Positions 1-9,597 of a stretch of 22,899 bases of DNA are shown one piece after another. Source of the stretch: Pedosphaera sp. (GTDB lineage Bacteria > Verrucomicrobiota > Verrucomicrobiia > Limisphaerales > SIAT01); contig SIAT01000009.1 of NCBI GenBank assembly GCA_009691645.1, positions 1 through 22,899 on the forward strand. The letters run 5' to 3'. Under the pieces are notes generated by a model, which saw only the letters and a list, made by a program, of their open reading frames with translations, was not told where the DNA came from and searched no databases. The position numbers were made by a program, and so were the translations under genes. The first letter of the stretch is position 1, and each line of letters opens with the position of its first letter.

Positions 1-600
1 GCGTTGAACGAAACGGTGCGACTGGCCGGCGAAGACGGCAAGCAGTTACTGGTTTGTCCGTGCGACATTGGTAAGTTCGATGCCGTCGCGAAATGCGGCC
101 GCGAGATCGAATCGAAGCTGGGCGACGTGGAGGTGCTCGTGAATGCTGCCGGCACGAACGCGCCGCGCCGCTCTCTCGAGGTGCTTTCGCTCGAGGATTA
201 TCACGCGATGATGGACACGAATATCAACGGCGCTTACTACTGCGTCCAGGCCTTCCTGCCCGGGATGCGCCGCCGCAAATCCGGCACCATCGTGAACGTC
301 GTTTCAGACGCCGCGCTGCAAGCCAGCCCGAAAGCCGGCCCGGCCTACGTGATTTCAAAGTTCGGCCTGCGCGGTCTCACGCAGTCCATCAATGCCGAGG
401 AGCGGTCGAATGGTGTGCGCGCGTGCGCGGTTCTGCCCGGCGACATTAATACGCCGTTGCTGGATAAACGGCCTGCGCCACCGACCGCCGAAGCGCGCGT
501 GAAGATGCTTCAATCCGAAGACGTGGCCGAGTGCGTGCTGCTGGCAATCAATCTGCCGGCGCGCGCCGTGGTGGAAGAATTACTGATCCGCCCGCGGTGA
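1..600 (+). CDS. SDR family NAD(P)-dependent oxidoreductase, C-terminal part (5' end outside window)
   Basis: This is a classical short-chain dehydrogenase/reductase, which moves hydride between NAD(P)H and an alcohol or carbonyl substrate in the cytoplasm. The reading frame is open from base 1, so the gene begins upstream; the TTG at position 4 is not a credible start. The Rossmann glycine motif (TGxxxGIG) is therefore missing only because of the window edge. Visible, numbered from the first codon here, are the CDI segment after strand 3, the NAAG motif (residues 48-51), the tetrad Asn (N74), the active-site Ser (S102), the YxxxK pair (Y116, K120), and the PGDINTP segment (146-152) that normally follows. 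The gene stops 21 bases before the end of livF, which is on the other strand. The substrate cannot be told; the family includes 3-oxoacyl-ACP reductases and many sugar or alcohol dehydrogenases. Confidence 0.93.
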   Translation, partial: ALNETVRLAGEDGKQLLVCPCDIGKFDAVAKCGREIESKLGDVEVLVNAAGTNAPRRSLEVLSLEDYHAMMDTNINGAYYCVQAFLPGMRRRKSGTIVNVVSDAALQASPKAGPAYVISKFGLRGLTQSINAEERSNGVRACAVLPGDINTPLLDKRPAPPTAEARVKMLQSEDVAECVLLAINLPARAVVEELLIRPR

Positions 601-621
601 ACGCGGTGTCGTCGCGAAAAT

Positions 622-1329
<708 letters not shown>

Positions 1330-1339
1330 CAGTCTCAGC

Positions 1340-2116
1340 TCACGGTTTTTGTTCCTCGCCGAGATAAGCTTCGATGACCTTCGGGTTCCGGCGCACCTCG
1401 GGGGGTGTGCCTTCGGCGATCTTCACGCCGTGATCGAGCACGGCGATGCGTTGGCAGATGCCCATCACCACCTGCATGTCGTGCTCCACGAGCAGCACGG
1501 CGAGGTGGTACTTGTCCTGAACGAACTGGATGAGACGCATCAGCTCGATTTTCTCGGTCGGATTCATGCCGGCGGCGGGTTCATCGAGCAACAGCAACTT
1601 GGGCCGCGTCGCGAGTGCGCGGACGATCTCCAACCGGCGCTGATCGCCGTAGGGCAGACTTTTGGCCGGGGCATCGTGGTGTTGGCTGAGATGGAAGAGA
1701 TCGAGGAACTCCATCACCTGCCGGGCGATGCCGCGTTCTTCGTCGCGGAAGGCTTTGCCGCGCCAGAGCGCGTGGCCGATGCCGCTGCGGGCACGGAGTT
1801 GGAAGGCGGTGCGGACATTGTCAAAAACGGAGAGCGAGGCGAAGAGGCGGATGTTCTGGAACGTGCGCGCGATGCCGTGCGCGGTGATCTGGTGCGGTCG
1901 GCGATCGACGATGGATTCGTTGTCGAACGTGATGCGGCCCTCCGTCGGTTGATAGACGCCGGTGATGAGATTGAACGCCGTTGTTTTGCCTGCGCCGTTC
2001 GGGCCGATGAGACCGACCAGTTCGCCCGCGCCGATGGCGAGATCCAGATCGGCGAGAGCGGTGAGGCCGCCGAACCGGATGGTGCAGCGTTCGAGGCGGA
2101 GCAGGGGGGCGCTCAT
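1340..2116 (-). CDS. livG: Branched-chain amino acid ABC transporter ATP-binding protein LivG
   Basis: This is the second ATPase of the Liv-type importer, 258 residues from the chosen start. Visible are the Walker A motif GPNGAGKT (38-45), the Q-loop region FQNIRLF (86-92), a LivG-type signature SLPYGDQRRLEI (153-164), the Walker B motif LLLLDEPAAGMNP (174-186), the switch histidine in LVEHDM (209-214), and the LivG-type C-terminal tail with AEGTPPEVRRNPKVIEAYLG. An in-frame ATG exists nine codons upstream at 2143. I chose the ATG at 2116 because it overlaps the livM stop as ATGA, a common translational-coupling arrangement, and because the protein then begins directly with the first ABC strand. 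It sits between livM and livF in the operon. Confidence 0.95.
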   Translation of the reverse strand: MSAPLLRLERCTIRFGGLTALADLDLAIGAGELVGLIGPNGAGKTTAFNLITGVYQPTEGRITFDNESIVDRRPHQITAHGIARTFQNIRLFASLSVFDNVRTAFQLRARSGIGHALWRGKAFRDEERGIARQVMEFLDLFHLSQHHDAPAKSLPYGDQRRLEIVRALATRPKLLLLDEPAAGMNPTEKIELMRLIQFVQDKYHLAVLLVEHDMQVVMGICQRIAVLDHGVKIAEGTPPEVRRNPKVIEAYLGEEQKP

Positions 2117-3108
2117 TCGCCGGCCTTTTTTCTCGGCGCCCAAGTGAAGAGACCCTGCGGCCGGAGCAGCATCATCGCGATGATGAACAGGGCGTAGATG
2201 ACCATCTGCAGCTCTTTCCAGACGAGGTCGATTGGTTTGCCAGCGAGGCTGAAGGTCAGCGTGGGCAACTCGCGCAGGCCGACCGGCAGGAGCGTCAGCA
2301 ACACGGCGGCGATGATGACGCCGGGTGTGTTACCCATCCCGCCGAGGATGACCATCACGACGATCTCGATGGAGCGCATGAAATCGAAGCCGGTCGGGTT
2401 GAGTGAGGATTTCAGATGCGCGTAAAGACCGCCGGCGATGCCGGCCCAGAAAGCACCGAGGACGAACGCGGTGACTTTGTAGCGCGTGGGGTTGATGCCC
2501 ATCGCGGCGGCGGCGACCTCATCGTCGCGCACGGCGATGAAGCCGCGGCCGTACGTGGAGTTCACGAGACTCACGATCACATACACCGCGATCCCGGCGA
2601 GGCCGAACGTCCAGAAAAACGACGTGAGCTGGGGGATGTTATGCAGCCCGCTCGCCCCACCGACCGATTCCATGTTCTGGAGAATGACGCGGATGATCTC
2701 GCCGAAACCGAGCGTGACGATGGCGAGATAATCTCCGCGCAAACGCAGCGACGGAATGCCGACCAGCAATCCGGCCAACGCGGCGCCAAGTCCACCGGCG
2801 AGCAGTGCTGCGAAGAAGAATGACTGCAAGGCGACGGTGCCGGGCACTGCGCCGAGCAACTTGGGTGCAAGGAAACTTGTGAGTGCCGCTGAGAGATACG
2901 CGCCGACCGCCATGAAGCCGGCGTGGCCGAGGCTGAACTGGCCGGTGTGGCCGTTGATGAGGTTGAGGCTGACGGCGAGAATGATGTTGATGCCGATGCC
3001 GAGAATGACATCGAGGAAATAGGGATCGAGTCGCGGTGAGATGAGAGAGACGCCGAGGCTGGCGGCGAGCACGGCGAGCACGATGAGTTTGGAGCGGGCG
3101 GCCTTCAC
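2113..3108 (-). CDS. livM: Branched-chain amino acid ABC transporter permease LivM
   Basis: This is an inner-membrane permease of the Liv-type importer, 331 residues, strongly hydrophobic with about 8-10 membrane segments. Typical LivM segments are seen: LNLINGHTGQFSLGHAGFMA near residues 48-67, SLRLRGDYLAIVTLGFGEIIR near 120-140, and a cytoplasmic coupling region RDDEVAAAAMGINPTRYK near 195-212 that contacts the ATPases. The end LLRPQGLF is the usual LivM tail. The start codon is GTG at 3108 and overlaps the livH stop as GTGA; its own stop overlaps the livG start as ATGA. It pairs with LivH to form the translocation path. Confidence 0.95.
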   Translation of the reverse strand: MKAARSKLIVLAVLAASLGVSLISPRLDPYFLDVILGIGINIILAVSLNLINGHTGQFSLGHAGFMAVGAYLSAALTSFLAPKLLGAVPGTVALQSFFFAALLAGGLGAALAGLLVGIPSLRLRGDYLAIVTLGFGEIIRVILQNMESVGGASGLHNIPQLTSFFWTFGLAGIAVYVIVSLVNSTYGRGFIAVRDDEVAAAAMGINPTRYKVTAFVLGAFWAGIAGGLYAHLKSSLNPTGFDFMRSIEIVVMVILGGMGNTPGVIIAAVLLTLLPVGLRELPTLTFSLAGKPIDLVWKELQMVIYALFIIAMMLLRPQGLFTWAPRKKAGE

Positions 3109-4004
3109 ACTTTTTCCACCTCTGTTTTACCGAGCAGTCCCGCAGGTCGGAAAAGGAGGATGAGGATCAGCACAGCGAAGGCAACGGCATCGGCGTAATT
3201 ACTCCAGCGTGTGGATTTGATGAGAGTTTCGATGAGGCCGAGCACGAGTCCGCCGAGAGCGGCTCCGGGCAGGCTGCCGATGCCGCCCAGCACGGCGGCG
3301 ACGAAGGCTTTGAGGCCGGGCATCACACCCATCAGCGGTTCGATGGAGGGATAATTCATCGCGTAGAGAATGCCGCCGGCGGCAGCGAGCGCCGAACCGA
3401 GGCCGAAGGTGAAGGAGATGACGACGTTGATGTTCACGCCCATCAACGCGGCGGCCTGCGGATTGAACGAGACCGCGCGCATTGCCATGCCGATGCGGGT
3501 TTTCAACACGATGAATCGCAGCGCGACCAGAAGCAGCAGCGTGAGGCCGAGCACGATGAGTTGATGACTGCCGAATACCGCGCCACCGACGGAAAAATTG
3601 GTGCTGGGCAAGAGGTCGGGGAACGTCCGTGGATTTTTGCCGAGCACGGCTTGGTGTTGGCCGCCGTATTCGATCAGGAGCGAGACGCCGATGGCCGTGA
3701 TGAGGACGTTCAGGCGCGGCCGTTCGCGCAGCGGTCGGTAGGCGAGGCGTTCGATGAGGATGCCGATGGCGGCGCAGATGGCCATGGCCAGAACGAGTAT
3801 CAACACCGCACCGCCGATGGACGGTTGGCGTCCTGCGAGCGGATAAAGAAAAAGGCCGGCGAAGGCGCCGAGCATGAAGACGTCGCCGTGGGCGAAATTG
3901 ATGAAGCGCAACACGCCGTAGACCATCGTGTAGCCGAGCGCAATGAGCGCGTAGATGGAGCCGAGCGAGAGGCCGTTGACGAGTTGTTGGATCGCTTCGG
4001 TCAT
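3105..4004 (-). CDS. livH: Branched-chain amino acid ABC transporter permease LivH
   Basis: This is the partner inner-membrane permease of the Liv-type importer, 299 residues with about eight hydrophobic segments. It opens with the family pattern NGLSLGSIYALIALGYTMVYG (near residues 10-30), followed by FINFAHGDVFMLGAF. It contains the coupling region RAVSFNPQAAALMGVN and ends in LLFRPAGLLGK, all characteristic of LivH. A TTG codon lies just upstream at 4007, but the ATG at 4004 is the simpler start. The gene begins 25 bases after the stop of the binding-protein gene and overlaps livM by four bases, so it is the second gene of the operon. No Shine-Dalgarno sequence is visible in the gap. Confidence 0.95.
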   Translation of the reverse strand: MTEAIQQLVNGLSLGSIYALIALGYTMVYGVLRFINFAHGDVFMLGAFAGLFLYPLAGRQPSIGGAVLILVLAMAICAAIGILIERLAYRPLRERPRLNVLITAIGVSLLIEYGGQHQAVLGKNPRTFPDLLPSTNFSVGGAVFGSHQLIVLGLTLLLLVALRFIVLKTRIGMAMRAVSFNPQAAALMGVNINVVISFTFGLGSALAAAGGILYAMNYPSIEPLMGVMPGLKAFVAAVLGGIGSLPGAALGGLVLGLIETLIKSTRWSNYADAVAFAVLILILLFRPAGLLGKTEVEKV

Positions 4005-4029
4005 CAAGGCTGGGGCTCAGCGCGTCGGG

Positions 4030-5175
4030 TCACGGCGCGATGGTCTGGAGATACTTGAACTGGCCGTTCTTCACCTGCAGCACCACGGCGCTCTTGTCGG
4101 CGTCGCGCTTGGCGTTGATGGTGATCTTGCCGGCGACGGCCTCAAAATCCTTCGTGGCGGCGAGCGCATCGCGGATCTTCTGTCCGTCGGTGGAGTTGGC
4201 GCGCTTGATGGCGTCCACCATCAGCAATGCGGAATCGTAGCCGTTGGCGGCGAGTGCATCGGGCGTTTCCTTGAAGCGCTTTTTGTAATTCTCGACGAAC
4301 GCCTTGCTCAACGGCGAGGCGACTTCGGGTGCGTAGTGGGTGGAAAAGTAGTGACCTTCCATCGCCTCGCGGCCGATCTCGATGAGCTTGCTCGATTCCC
4401 AGCCGTCGCCGCCGAGCAGCGGCACCTTGAGGTCGAGCTGCTTTGCCTGCTGCGCGATGAGGCCGGCCTCGGTGTAGTAGCCGGGGACAAACACGGCCTC
4501 GGGGTTGGTAGCTTTGATGGCAGTGAGCTGGGCCTTGAAATCCTTGTCGCCGCCGCTGTAATCCTGTTCAACCACGATGGTGCCGCCGTTGGCGAGATGG
4601 CGTTCCTTGAAGAACTTCGCCAGACCTTTGCTGTAATCACTCTTCACATCGGTGAAGATGGCGACCCGTTTCGCGTTGAGTGTATTGGCCGTGAAGTTCG
4701 CCATCACCGTGCCCTGAAAGGGATCGATGAAGCAGACACGGAAGATGAAGTCGCCGATCTCGGTCACCTTCGGATTGGTCGAGGAGGGCGAGATCATCGG
4801 GATTTTGTTCTGCTGGCAGACGGGCGCGGCCTCGAGAGAACGCGAGCTGGCCACTTCGCCGAGCAGCGCAACGACCTTGTCGCGGAAGATGAGCTTGCGC
4901 ACGACGGTGGCCGGTTCGCCGGGCTTGGACTGCGTGTCCTCGGTGATGAGCACGAGCTGTTTGCCGAGCACGCCGCCCGCGGCGTTGATCTCGTCGATGG
5001 CCAATTGAGTGCCTTGATGCGACGAGGTGCCGAAGGTCGCTTCCTTGCCCGTGAGCGAAGCGTACTCGCCAATCTTGATGACGCTGGCCGCAGGCGCGCC
5101 GTCGTCGGATTTCTTGCAGCCGGCGAGGGCGAGAACGAGCAGGCCGGCGAGAGTGAGGTTGTGTATCGGCTTCAT
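4030..5175 (-). CDS. Branched-chain amino acid-type ABC transporter substrate-binding lipoprotein (Peripla_BP_6)
   Basis: This is the ligand receptor of the Liv-type importer, 381 residues. It starts with a lipoprotein signal peptide: positively charged MKPIHN, a hydrophobic core, and the lipobox LALAGC with the modified cysteine at residue 20. The mature part opens with IKIGEYASLTGKEATFG and includes QLAIDEINAAGGVLGKQL, the standard beginning of LivJ/LivK-like type I periplasmic binding proteins. The frame continues upstream to a GTG at 5226, but the ATG at 5175 gives a proper signal peptide and is preferred. It is the first gene of the operon, as expected for the most highly needed component. 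Ligand is not known; leucine-type, amide or other amino-acid ligands are all possible. Confidence 0.93.
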   Translation of the reverse strand: MKPIHNLTLAGLLVLALAGCKKSDDGAPAASVIKIGEYASLTGKEATFGTSSHQGTQLAIDEINAAGGVLGKQLVLITEDTQSKPGEPATVVRKLIFRDKVVALLGEVASSRSLEAAPVCQQNKIPMISPSSTNPKVTEIGDFIFRVCFIDPFQGTVMANFTANTLNAKRVAIFTDVKSDYSKGLAKFFKERHLANGGTIVVEQDYSGGDKDFKAQLTAIKATNPEAVFVPGYYTEAGLIAQQAKQLDLKVPLLGGDGWESSKLIEIGREAMEGHYFSTHYAPEVASPLSKAFVENYKKRFKETPDALAANGYDSALLMVDAIKRANSTDGQKIRDALAATKDFEAVAGKITINAKRDADKSAVVLQVKNGQFKYLQTIAP

Positions 5176-5194
5176 AAGGCGCAGCACTGAGGAC

Positions 5195-5223
5195 AAGCTA
5201 GGAAAAAGCCGTTCGACTTTCAA
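5195..5223 (-). promoter_or_regulatory. Candidate sigma-70-like promoter for the Liv-type operon
   Basis: Read on the minus strand there is a TTGAAA -35-like hexamer (5218-5223) and a TAGCTT -10-like hexamer (5195-5200) separated by 17 bases. Transcription would begin about 13 bases before the ATG at 5175. The -10 box matches the consensus in only three positions, so this is weak. The position in the 164-base divergent gap between importer and efflux genes is the main support. Confidence 0.25.
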
Positions 5224-5298
5224 CACCGGAACGGGTAAACCTCACCGCCACGAGTTCGTCAACCATCGCACGTTTCGCTCCGCCGCGAACAAAGTCGG

Positions 5299-5312
5299 GG
5301 ACGCGGGCGTCC
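5299..5312. repeat. Short inverted repeat in the divergent gap upstream of the RND adaptor
   Basis: GGACGC and GCGTCC face each other across two bases, 28 bases before the ATG of the RND adaptor. It could be an operator or a hairpin in the leader, but six-base arms are easily found by chance in GC-rich DNA. No adjacent regulator gene supports a role. Confidence 0.25.
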
Positions 5313-5339
5313 AGTGCGGCAGGTTCGCGGGATTTCTTT

Positions 5340-6419
5340 ATGCGCTTTTTATCAAGCCTCATTGTTGTCTTTGCGTTTGCAGGCACCGCTTGCAAACCCA
5401 AGCCGGCCGCGCTGCCGGTGCCGGCGGGCAGTGCCGTGCGGCCGCCCACGCAGGTGGTCGTGGCCGAGGCGAAACGCGAGCTGGTGACCGAGAAGCTGGC
5501 GCTCGTCGGCAGTTTCGCAGCGGACGAGCAGGTGGAGATCAAGGCCGAGATCGAGGGTGTGGTGCAGGAAATCAATTTCGAGGAAGGCCAGCCTGTCGAG
5601 GCCGGGCGGCTTCTCTTCAAGCTCGATGAATCGAAGTTCTTCCTCGCCATCAACGAGGCTGAATCAAACTTCAAGCTCGCGCAGTCGAACCACGTCCGCG
5701 CCGCCCAACTCCTCAAGGAGAAGCTCATCCCGCAGGCGGAGTTCGACCAAGCCGCGGCGCAGTTCGAGGTCAGCCGCGTGACGCTTGAGCTGCGGAACCG
5801 GCATCTCAAAGACGCGCGCATCCACGCGCCGTTCGCCGGTGTGATGGGCGCGCGTAATATCAGTCGCGGCCAAGTCATCGCCAAGAACACCGCGCTCGTC
5901 ACGCTGGTGAAGCTCGACCCCGTGCGCGTGGAATTGCCGGTGCCCGAGCGTTATCTCGGCCAGCTCAAGCTCGGCCAAGTGGTCGAGGTGAGCGTGGCCG
6001 CTTATCCCGGCTACAAGTTCAGCGGCGCGATCTTCTTCATCGGCCCGCAGGTGGATGCGAACACCCGCACGGCCGTGGTGAAGGCGCGTTTGCCGAACGA
6101 GAAACTCGAGCTGCGGCCCGGGATGCTCGCGCGGGTTGAGTTGCTCCTCGCCTCGCGCGAGAACGCCGTGGTCATCCCCGAGACGGCGATCGGGCAGACC
6201 TTCGGAGCCAATCAGGCCGCGGTGTTTGTGGTGGATGCGAACCAGACTGTGCAACTGCGCAAGGTGCGGCTCGGCGTGCGTTTGCCGGACACAGTCGAGG
6301 TGCTCAACGGCGTCGAGGCGGGCGAGAAGGTCATCATCGAAGGTCTTCAGAAGATCGCCCCCGGTTTCAAGGTGAAGGTCGCTTCGCCAAGTGATGAGAA
6401 GAAGCCGGCCAGACCGTAA
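5340..6419 (+). CDS. RND efflux system periplasmic adaptor subunit (HlyD/MFP family)
   Basis: This is a membrane-fusion protein that links an inner-membrane RND pump to an outer-membrane channel, 359 residues. The N-terminus has a hydrophobic signal ending in a cysteine at residue 18 (AGTAC), so it may be lipid-anchored, although the residue at -3 is Gly rather than the usual Leu or Val. It shows a lipoyl/barrel-sandwich half (VEIKAEIEGVVQEINFEEGQ), a helical hairpin (NEAESNFKLAQSNHVRAAQLL onward), the second lipoyl half (HAPFAGVMGARNISRGQVI), a beta-barrel, and a C-terminal membrane-proximal domain (VVIPETAIGQT to VIIEGLQKIAPG). This order is typical of AcrA/MexA-like proteins. The pump gene follows after 21 bases, clearly in one operon. 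No channel gene is nearby. Confidence 0.95.
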   Translation: MRFLSSLIVVFAFAGTACKPKPAALPVPAGSAVRPPTQVVVAEAKRELVTEKLALVGSFAADEQVEIKAEIEGVVQEINFEEGQPVEAGRLLFKLDESKFFLAINEAESNFKLAQSNHVRAAQLLKEKLIPQAEFDQAAAQFEVSRVTLELRNRHLKDARIHAPFAGVMGARNISRGQVIAKNTALVTLVKLDPVRVELPVPERYLGQLKLGQVVEVSVAAYPGYKFSGAIFFIGPQVDANTRTAVVKARLPNEKLELRPGMLARVELLLASRENAVVIPETAIGQTFGANQAAVFVVDANQTVQLRKVRLGVRLPDTVEVLNGVEAGEKVIIEGLQKIAPGFKVKVASPSDEKKPARP

Positions 6420-6440
6420 CATCTTTCGCCCGCGCACCTC

Positions 6441-9400
6441 GTGATCATCTCCCGTATCAGCATCCAACGGCCGGTGTTGGCCTCGATGATGAGCCTGCTG
6501 CTCGTCCTTTTCGGCATCATCGGCCTGAGCCGGTTGCCGGTGCGCGAGCTGCCGGATATCGATCCGCCCATCGTCAGCGTCACGACCATCTATCCCGGCG
6601 CCAACGCCGCGGTGGTCGAGACCGAGGTGACCGAGCGGCTCGAGGAAGCGGTGAGCAACATCGAGGGTATCAAGACTCTTTCCAGCACCAGCCGCGAGCA
6701 GTTCAGCAGCATCACCATCGAGTTCAATCTCTCCCGCGACATCGAGCTGGCGGCGCAGGATGTGCGCGACCGCGTGGCCCGCGTGCGCGGCCGCCTGCCG
6801 GACGCCGTCGAGGAACCGATTGTCGCCAAGCAGGACGCCGACGCGAATCCGGTGATGTGGATCGGCCTGAACAGCGACCGCTATTCAGCGGTTGAACTGA
6901 CCATGCTGGCTGAGAAACAAATCAAGAACCGTCTGCAGATTGTGCGTGGCGTCTCCTCCGTCACCTTCAGCGCCAAGCGCTACGCGCTGCGGCTCTGGTT
7001 GGACGCGGATAAACTGGCCGCGCACAACGTCACGGTGCTGGACGTGCAACGCGCGTTGCGCCAGCAGAATGTCGAGTTGCCCAGCGGCCGCGTGGAGAAC
7101 CTCAGTCGCGAGATGACCATCCAGACGCGGGGCGAGTTGCGGACGGCGGCGGAGTTCAACCGACTCGTGCTACGCAACGACGGCGCGCGCATCGTGCGGT
7201 TGCAGGATGTCGGCGAGGCGCGCGACGGCAGCGAGGAAGAACGCACCATCGCCCGCATCAATGGCAAGCCGTGCATCTTCCTCGGTATCATCAAGCAGTC
7301 GAAAGCGAACCTCGTGGACATGGCGCAGGGCATCAAGGCCGAGATGGAGCGCATCCGCCCGACGCTGCCGCTCGGCGTGGAGATGCATCTCAGTTACGAC
7401 GAGTCCGTCTATGTCGAGCAAGCCATCGAAGAGGTGTGGGGATCGCTCGGCATCGCCTTCGTGCTGGTCGTGCTGATCATCTTTTTCTTCCTCGGCAATC
7501 TTCGTTCCACGCTCATCCCGGTGGTTGCGATTCCGGTCTCGATCATCGGCACCTTCGCCTTGTTCAACTTCCTCGGCTACTCGATCAACATCCTCACGAT
7601 GCTCGCGTTGGTGCTGGCGATCGGCGTGGTGGTGGATGACGCGATCGTGGTGTTGGAGAACATCCACCGGCACATCGAGGGCGGGCTGTCGCCGATGCAG
7701 GCGGCGTTCAAGGGGATGGAGGAAATCGCCTTCGCGGTCATCGCCATCACCATCTCGCTCGCGGCGGTCTTCCTGCCGCTGGCGTTCCAGAAGAGCGCGA
7801 CCGGCCGGCTGTTCGTCGAGTTCGCCGTGGCCGTCGCGGGCTCGGTGGTGATCTCCGCTTTCGTGGCGCTCACCCTCACGCCGATGATGTGTGCGCGCCT
7901 ACTCAAGCCGGCTGTTGAACACAAGCCGTGGCTCATCTTCCGACCGTTCGAATGGTTCTTGCTCAAGCTCACCGCCGCCTACCAGCGCGTGCTCGGCTGG
8001 TCGCTGCGGCATCGCTGGGTAATCCTGCTCGTCGGCGTGGCGAGTTGCTGGCTGATGCTGAAATCCTACGCGCTGCTCGAGAAAGAGTTTCTGCCGGACG
8101 AAGACAAAGGCCGGCTGCTGTGCTTCCTCAGCACGCCCGAGGGAAGCACCGCCGAGTACACGGACCGGATGATGCGCAAGATGGAGACGCACATCCAGAA
8201 GGTGCCCGAGGTGTACACCTACGGCGCGGTGGTCGCGCCGAGCATCGCCGGGCCGGGGCAGGCAAACAGCGGCATCATGTTCGTCCGGCTCAAGGCCGAC
8301 CGCGAGCGCAGCGTGCGCGACATCGTCACCGGCCCGGAAGGATTGCGCGCGAAGTTCTTCAACGAGATTGAAGGAGGCATCGCCGTCGTGCAGATCCCGA
8401 AGGCCATCGGCCGCGGTTTCAGCGCGCCGTTGCAACTGGTGGTGCAGGCGAACGACCTCGAGAGCCTCGACCGGTTCGCGACCGGTTTCGTCAACAAGTT
8501 GCGCTCGGCCAATTATCTCATGAACGTCCGCTCCTCCTACGAGGTGACCAAGCCCGAGTTGCGTCTGCGGATCGACCGCGACCGCGCGGCCGCGCTCGGC
8601 ATTTCGGTCGAGGACATCGCACGCACGCTGCAGATACTCTTCGGCGGTCGCGATCTCAGCCGCGTGAAGATCGACAGCAAGGAGTACGAGGTGATCGTGC
8701 AGCTTGAGCGCGAGGCGCGGCTCACGCCGCAGGATATTGATAAGCTTCACGTGCGCAGCGTCACGGGCGAATTGATTCAGCTCAGCGCGTTGCTCCGGCC
8801 CGAGGCGATCTCCGCGCCGAACTCCATCCAGCACCACAACCGCCTTCGTAGCACGATCATCTCGGCCACGCCGTCCGGCGTTCCGCTGGGCACGGCGATG
8901 GACCGCGTGGAGGCGCAGGTGCGCGAAGCGTTGCCGGCCGATTTCCTCTACGAATGGACGGGCGAATCGGCCGATCTGAAGGAGGCCGGCCGGGAAACTT
9001 GGTGGATACTCGGGCTGGCGTTGCTCATCGTTTACATGGTGCTTGCCTCGCAGTTCGAGAGCCTGCTGCATCCGCTCACTGTGCTGCTCGCGGTGCCGCT
9101 GGCGGCGGTGGGCGCGTTCGGTCTGCTCTGGTTGGTCGGTTACGCGGGGAAGGTGGGATGGATTCCTCCGGTGCCAGCGATGACGATCAATCTTTTCAGC
9201 CAGATCGGTCTCGTGTTGCTGGTCGGTTTGGTGACGAAGAATTCGATCCTGCTCGTTGAGTTCGCCAATCAGCAGCGGACGCAGGGTGTCGCGGCGCGCG
9301 AGGCGATGCTGCGCGCGGGCGTGGTGCGGTTGCGCCCGATTCTGATGACGGCTTTCTCGACCATCGCGGGCATCCTGCCGATCGCGATCGGGTTTGGTGC

Positions 9401-9584
9401 AGGCGCGGAAAGCCGCCGGCCGATGGGCATCGTGGTCGTGGGCGGAATGCTCACCAGCACGTTCCTCACGCTGATCATCATCCCGGTTGTGTACACGCTC
9501 TTCAGCGATGTGGGCGGGTGGTTCTCGGAAAAGAAGAAGCCGGTACAGTCGGTCGTCGTCGGTTCATCCAGTGAACGGAAGTGA
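6441..9584 (+). CDS. Efflux RND transporter permease subunit (HAE1-like, AcrB/MexB family)
   Basis: This is a proton-driven inner-membrane pump that exports toxic compounds, 1047 residues, the usual full length. The start is GTG at 6441; residues 1-11 (MIISRISIQRP) begin the family's N-terminal helix. Visible features are two repeats of a large periplasmic loop and a membrane block, the proton-relay pair D399 and D400 in helix 4 (GVVVDDAIVVLENIHRH), and the partner lysine K933 in helix 10 (LVTKNSILLVEFANQ). The motif ELPDIDPPIVSVTTIYPGA near residues 36-54 is common to this family. It is cotranscribed with the adaptor. Its stop lies only 13 bases from the stop of the convergent TIM-barrel gene. 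Substrates cannot be read from the sequence. Confidence 0.96.
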   Translation: MIISRISIQRPVLASMMSLLLVLFGIIGLSRLPVRELPDIDPPIVSVTTIYPGANAAVVETEVTERLEEAVSNIEGIKTLSSTSREQFSSITIEFNLSRDIELAAQDVRDRVARVRGRLPDAVEEPIVAKQDADANPVMWIGLNSDRYSAVELTMLAEKQIKNRLQIVRGVSSVTFSAKRYALRLWLDADKLAAHNVTVLDVQRALRQQNVELPSGRVENLSREMTIQTRGELRTAAEFNRLVLRNDGARIVRLQDVGEARDGSEEERTIARINGKPCIFLGIIKQSKANLVDMAQGIKAEMERIRPTLPLGVEMHLSYDESVYVEQAIEEVWGSLGIAFVLVVLIIFFFLGNLRSTLIPVVAIPVSIIGTFALFNFLGYSINILTMLALVLAIGVVVDDAIVVLENIHRHIEGGLSPMQAAFKGMEEIAFAVIAITISLAAVFLPLAFQKSATGRLFVEFAVAVAGSVVISAFVALTLTPMMCARLLKPAVEHKPWLIFRPFEWFLLKLTAAYQRVLGWSLRHRWVILLVGVASCWLMLKSYALLEKEFLPDEDKGRLLCFLSTPEGSTAEYTDRMMRKMETHIQKVPEVYTYGAVVAPSIAGPGQANSGIMFVRLKADRERSVRDIVTGPEGLRAKFFNEIEGGIAVVQIPKAIGRGFSAPLQLVVQANDLESLDRFATGFVNKLRSANYLMNVRSSYEVTKPELRLRIDRDRAAALGISVEDIARTLQILFGGRDLSRVKIDSKEYEVIVQLEREARLTPQDIDKLHVRSVTGELIQLSALLRPEAISAPNSIQHHNRLRSTIISATPSGVPLGTAMDRVEAQVREALPADFLYEWTGESADLKEAGRETWWILGLALLIVYMVLASQFESLLHPLTVLLAVPLAAVGAFGLLWLVGYAGKVGWIPPVPAMTINLFSQIGLVLLVGLVTKNSILLVEFANQQRTQGVAAREAMLRAGVVRLRPILMTAFSTIAGILPIAIGFGAGAESRRPMGIVVVGGMLTSTFLTLIIIPVVYTLFSDVGGWFSEKKKPVQSVVVGSSSERK

Positions 9585-9597
9585 AGCTGCTCGCGGC

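Noticed and set aside
3955..5190. 411-codon open frame on the plus strand, antisense to the binding-protein gene
   Set aside because: It mirrors the Peripla_BP_6 gene in the opposite frame, lacks domains and has no start context.
7899..9071. 390-codon open frame on the minus strand within the RND pump gene
   Set aside because: It is antisense to the conserved pump with intact D399/D400 and K933; the protein is Arg/Glu-rich without family features.
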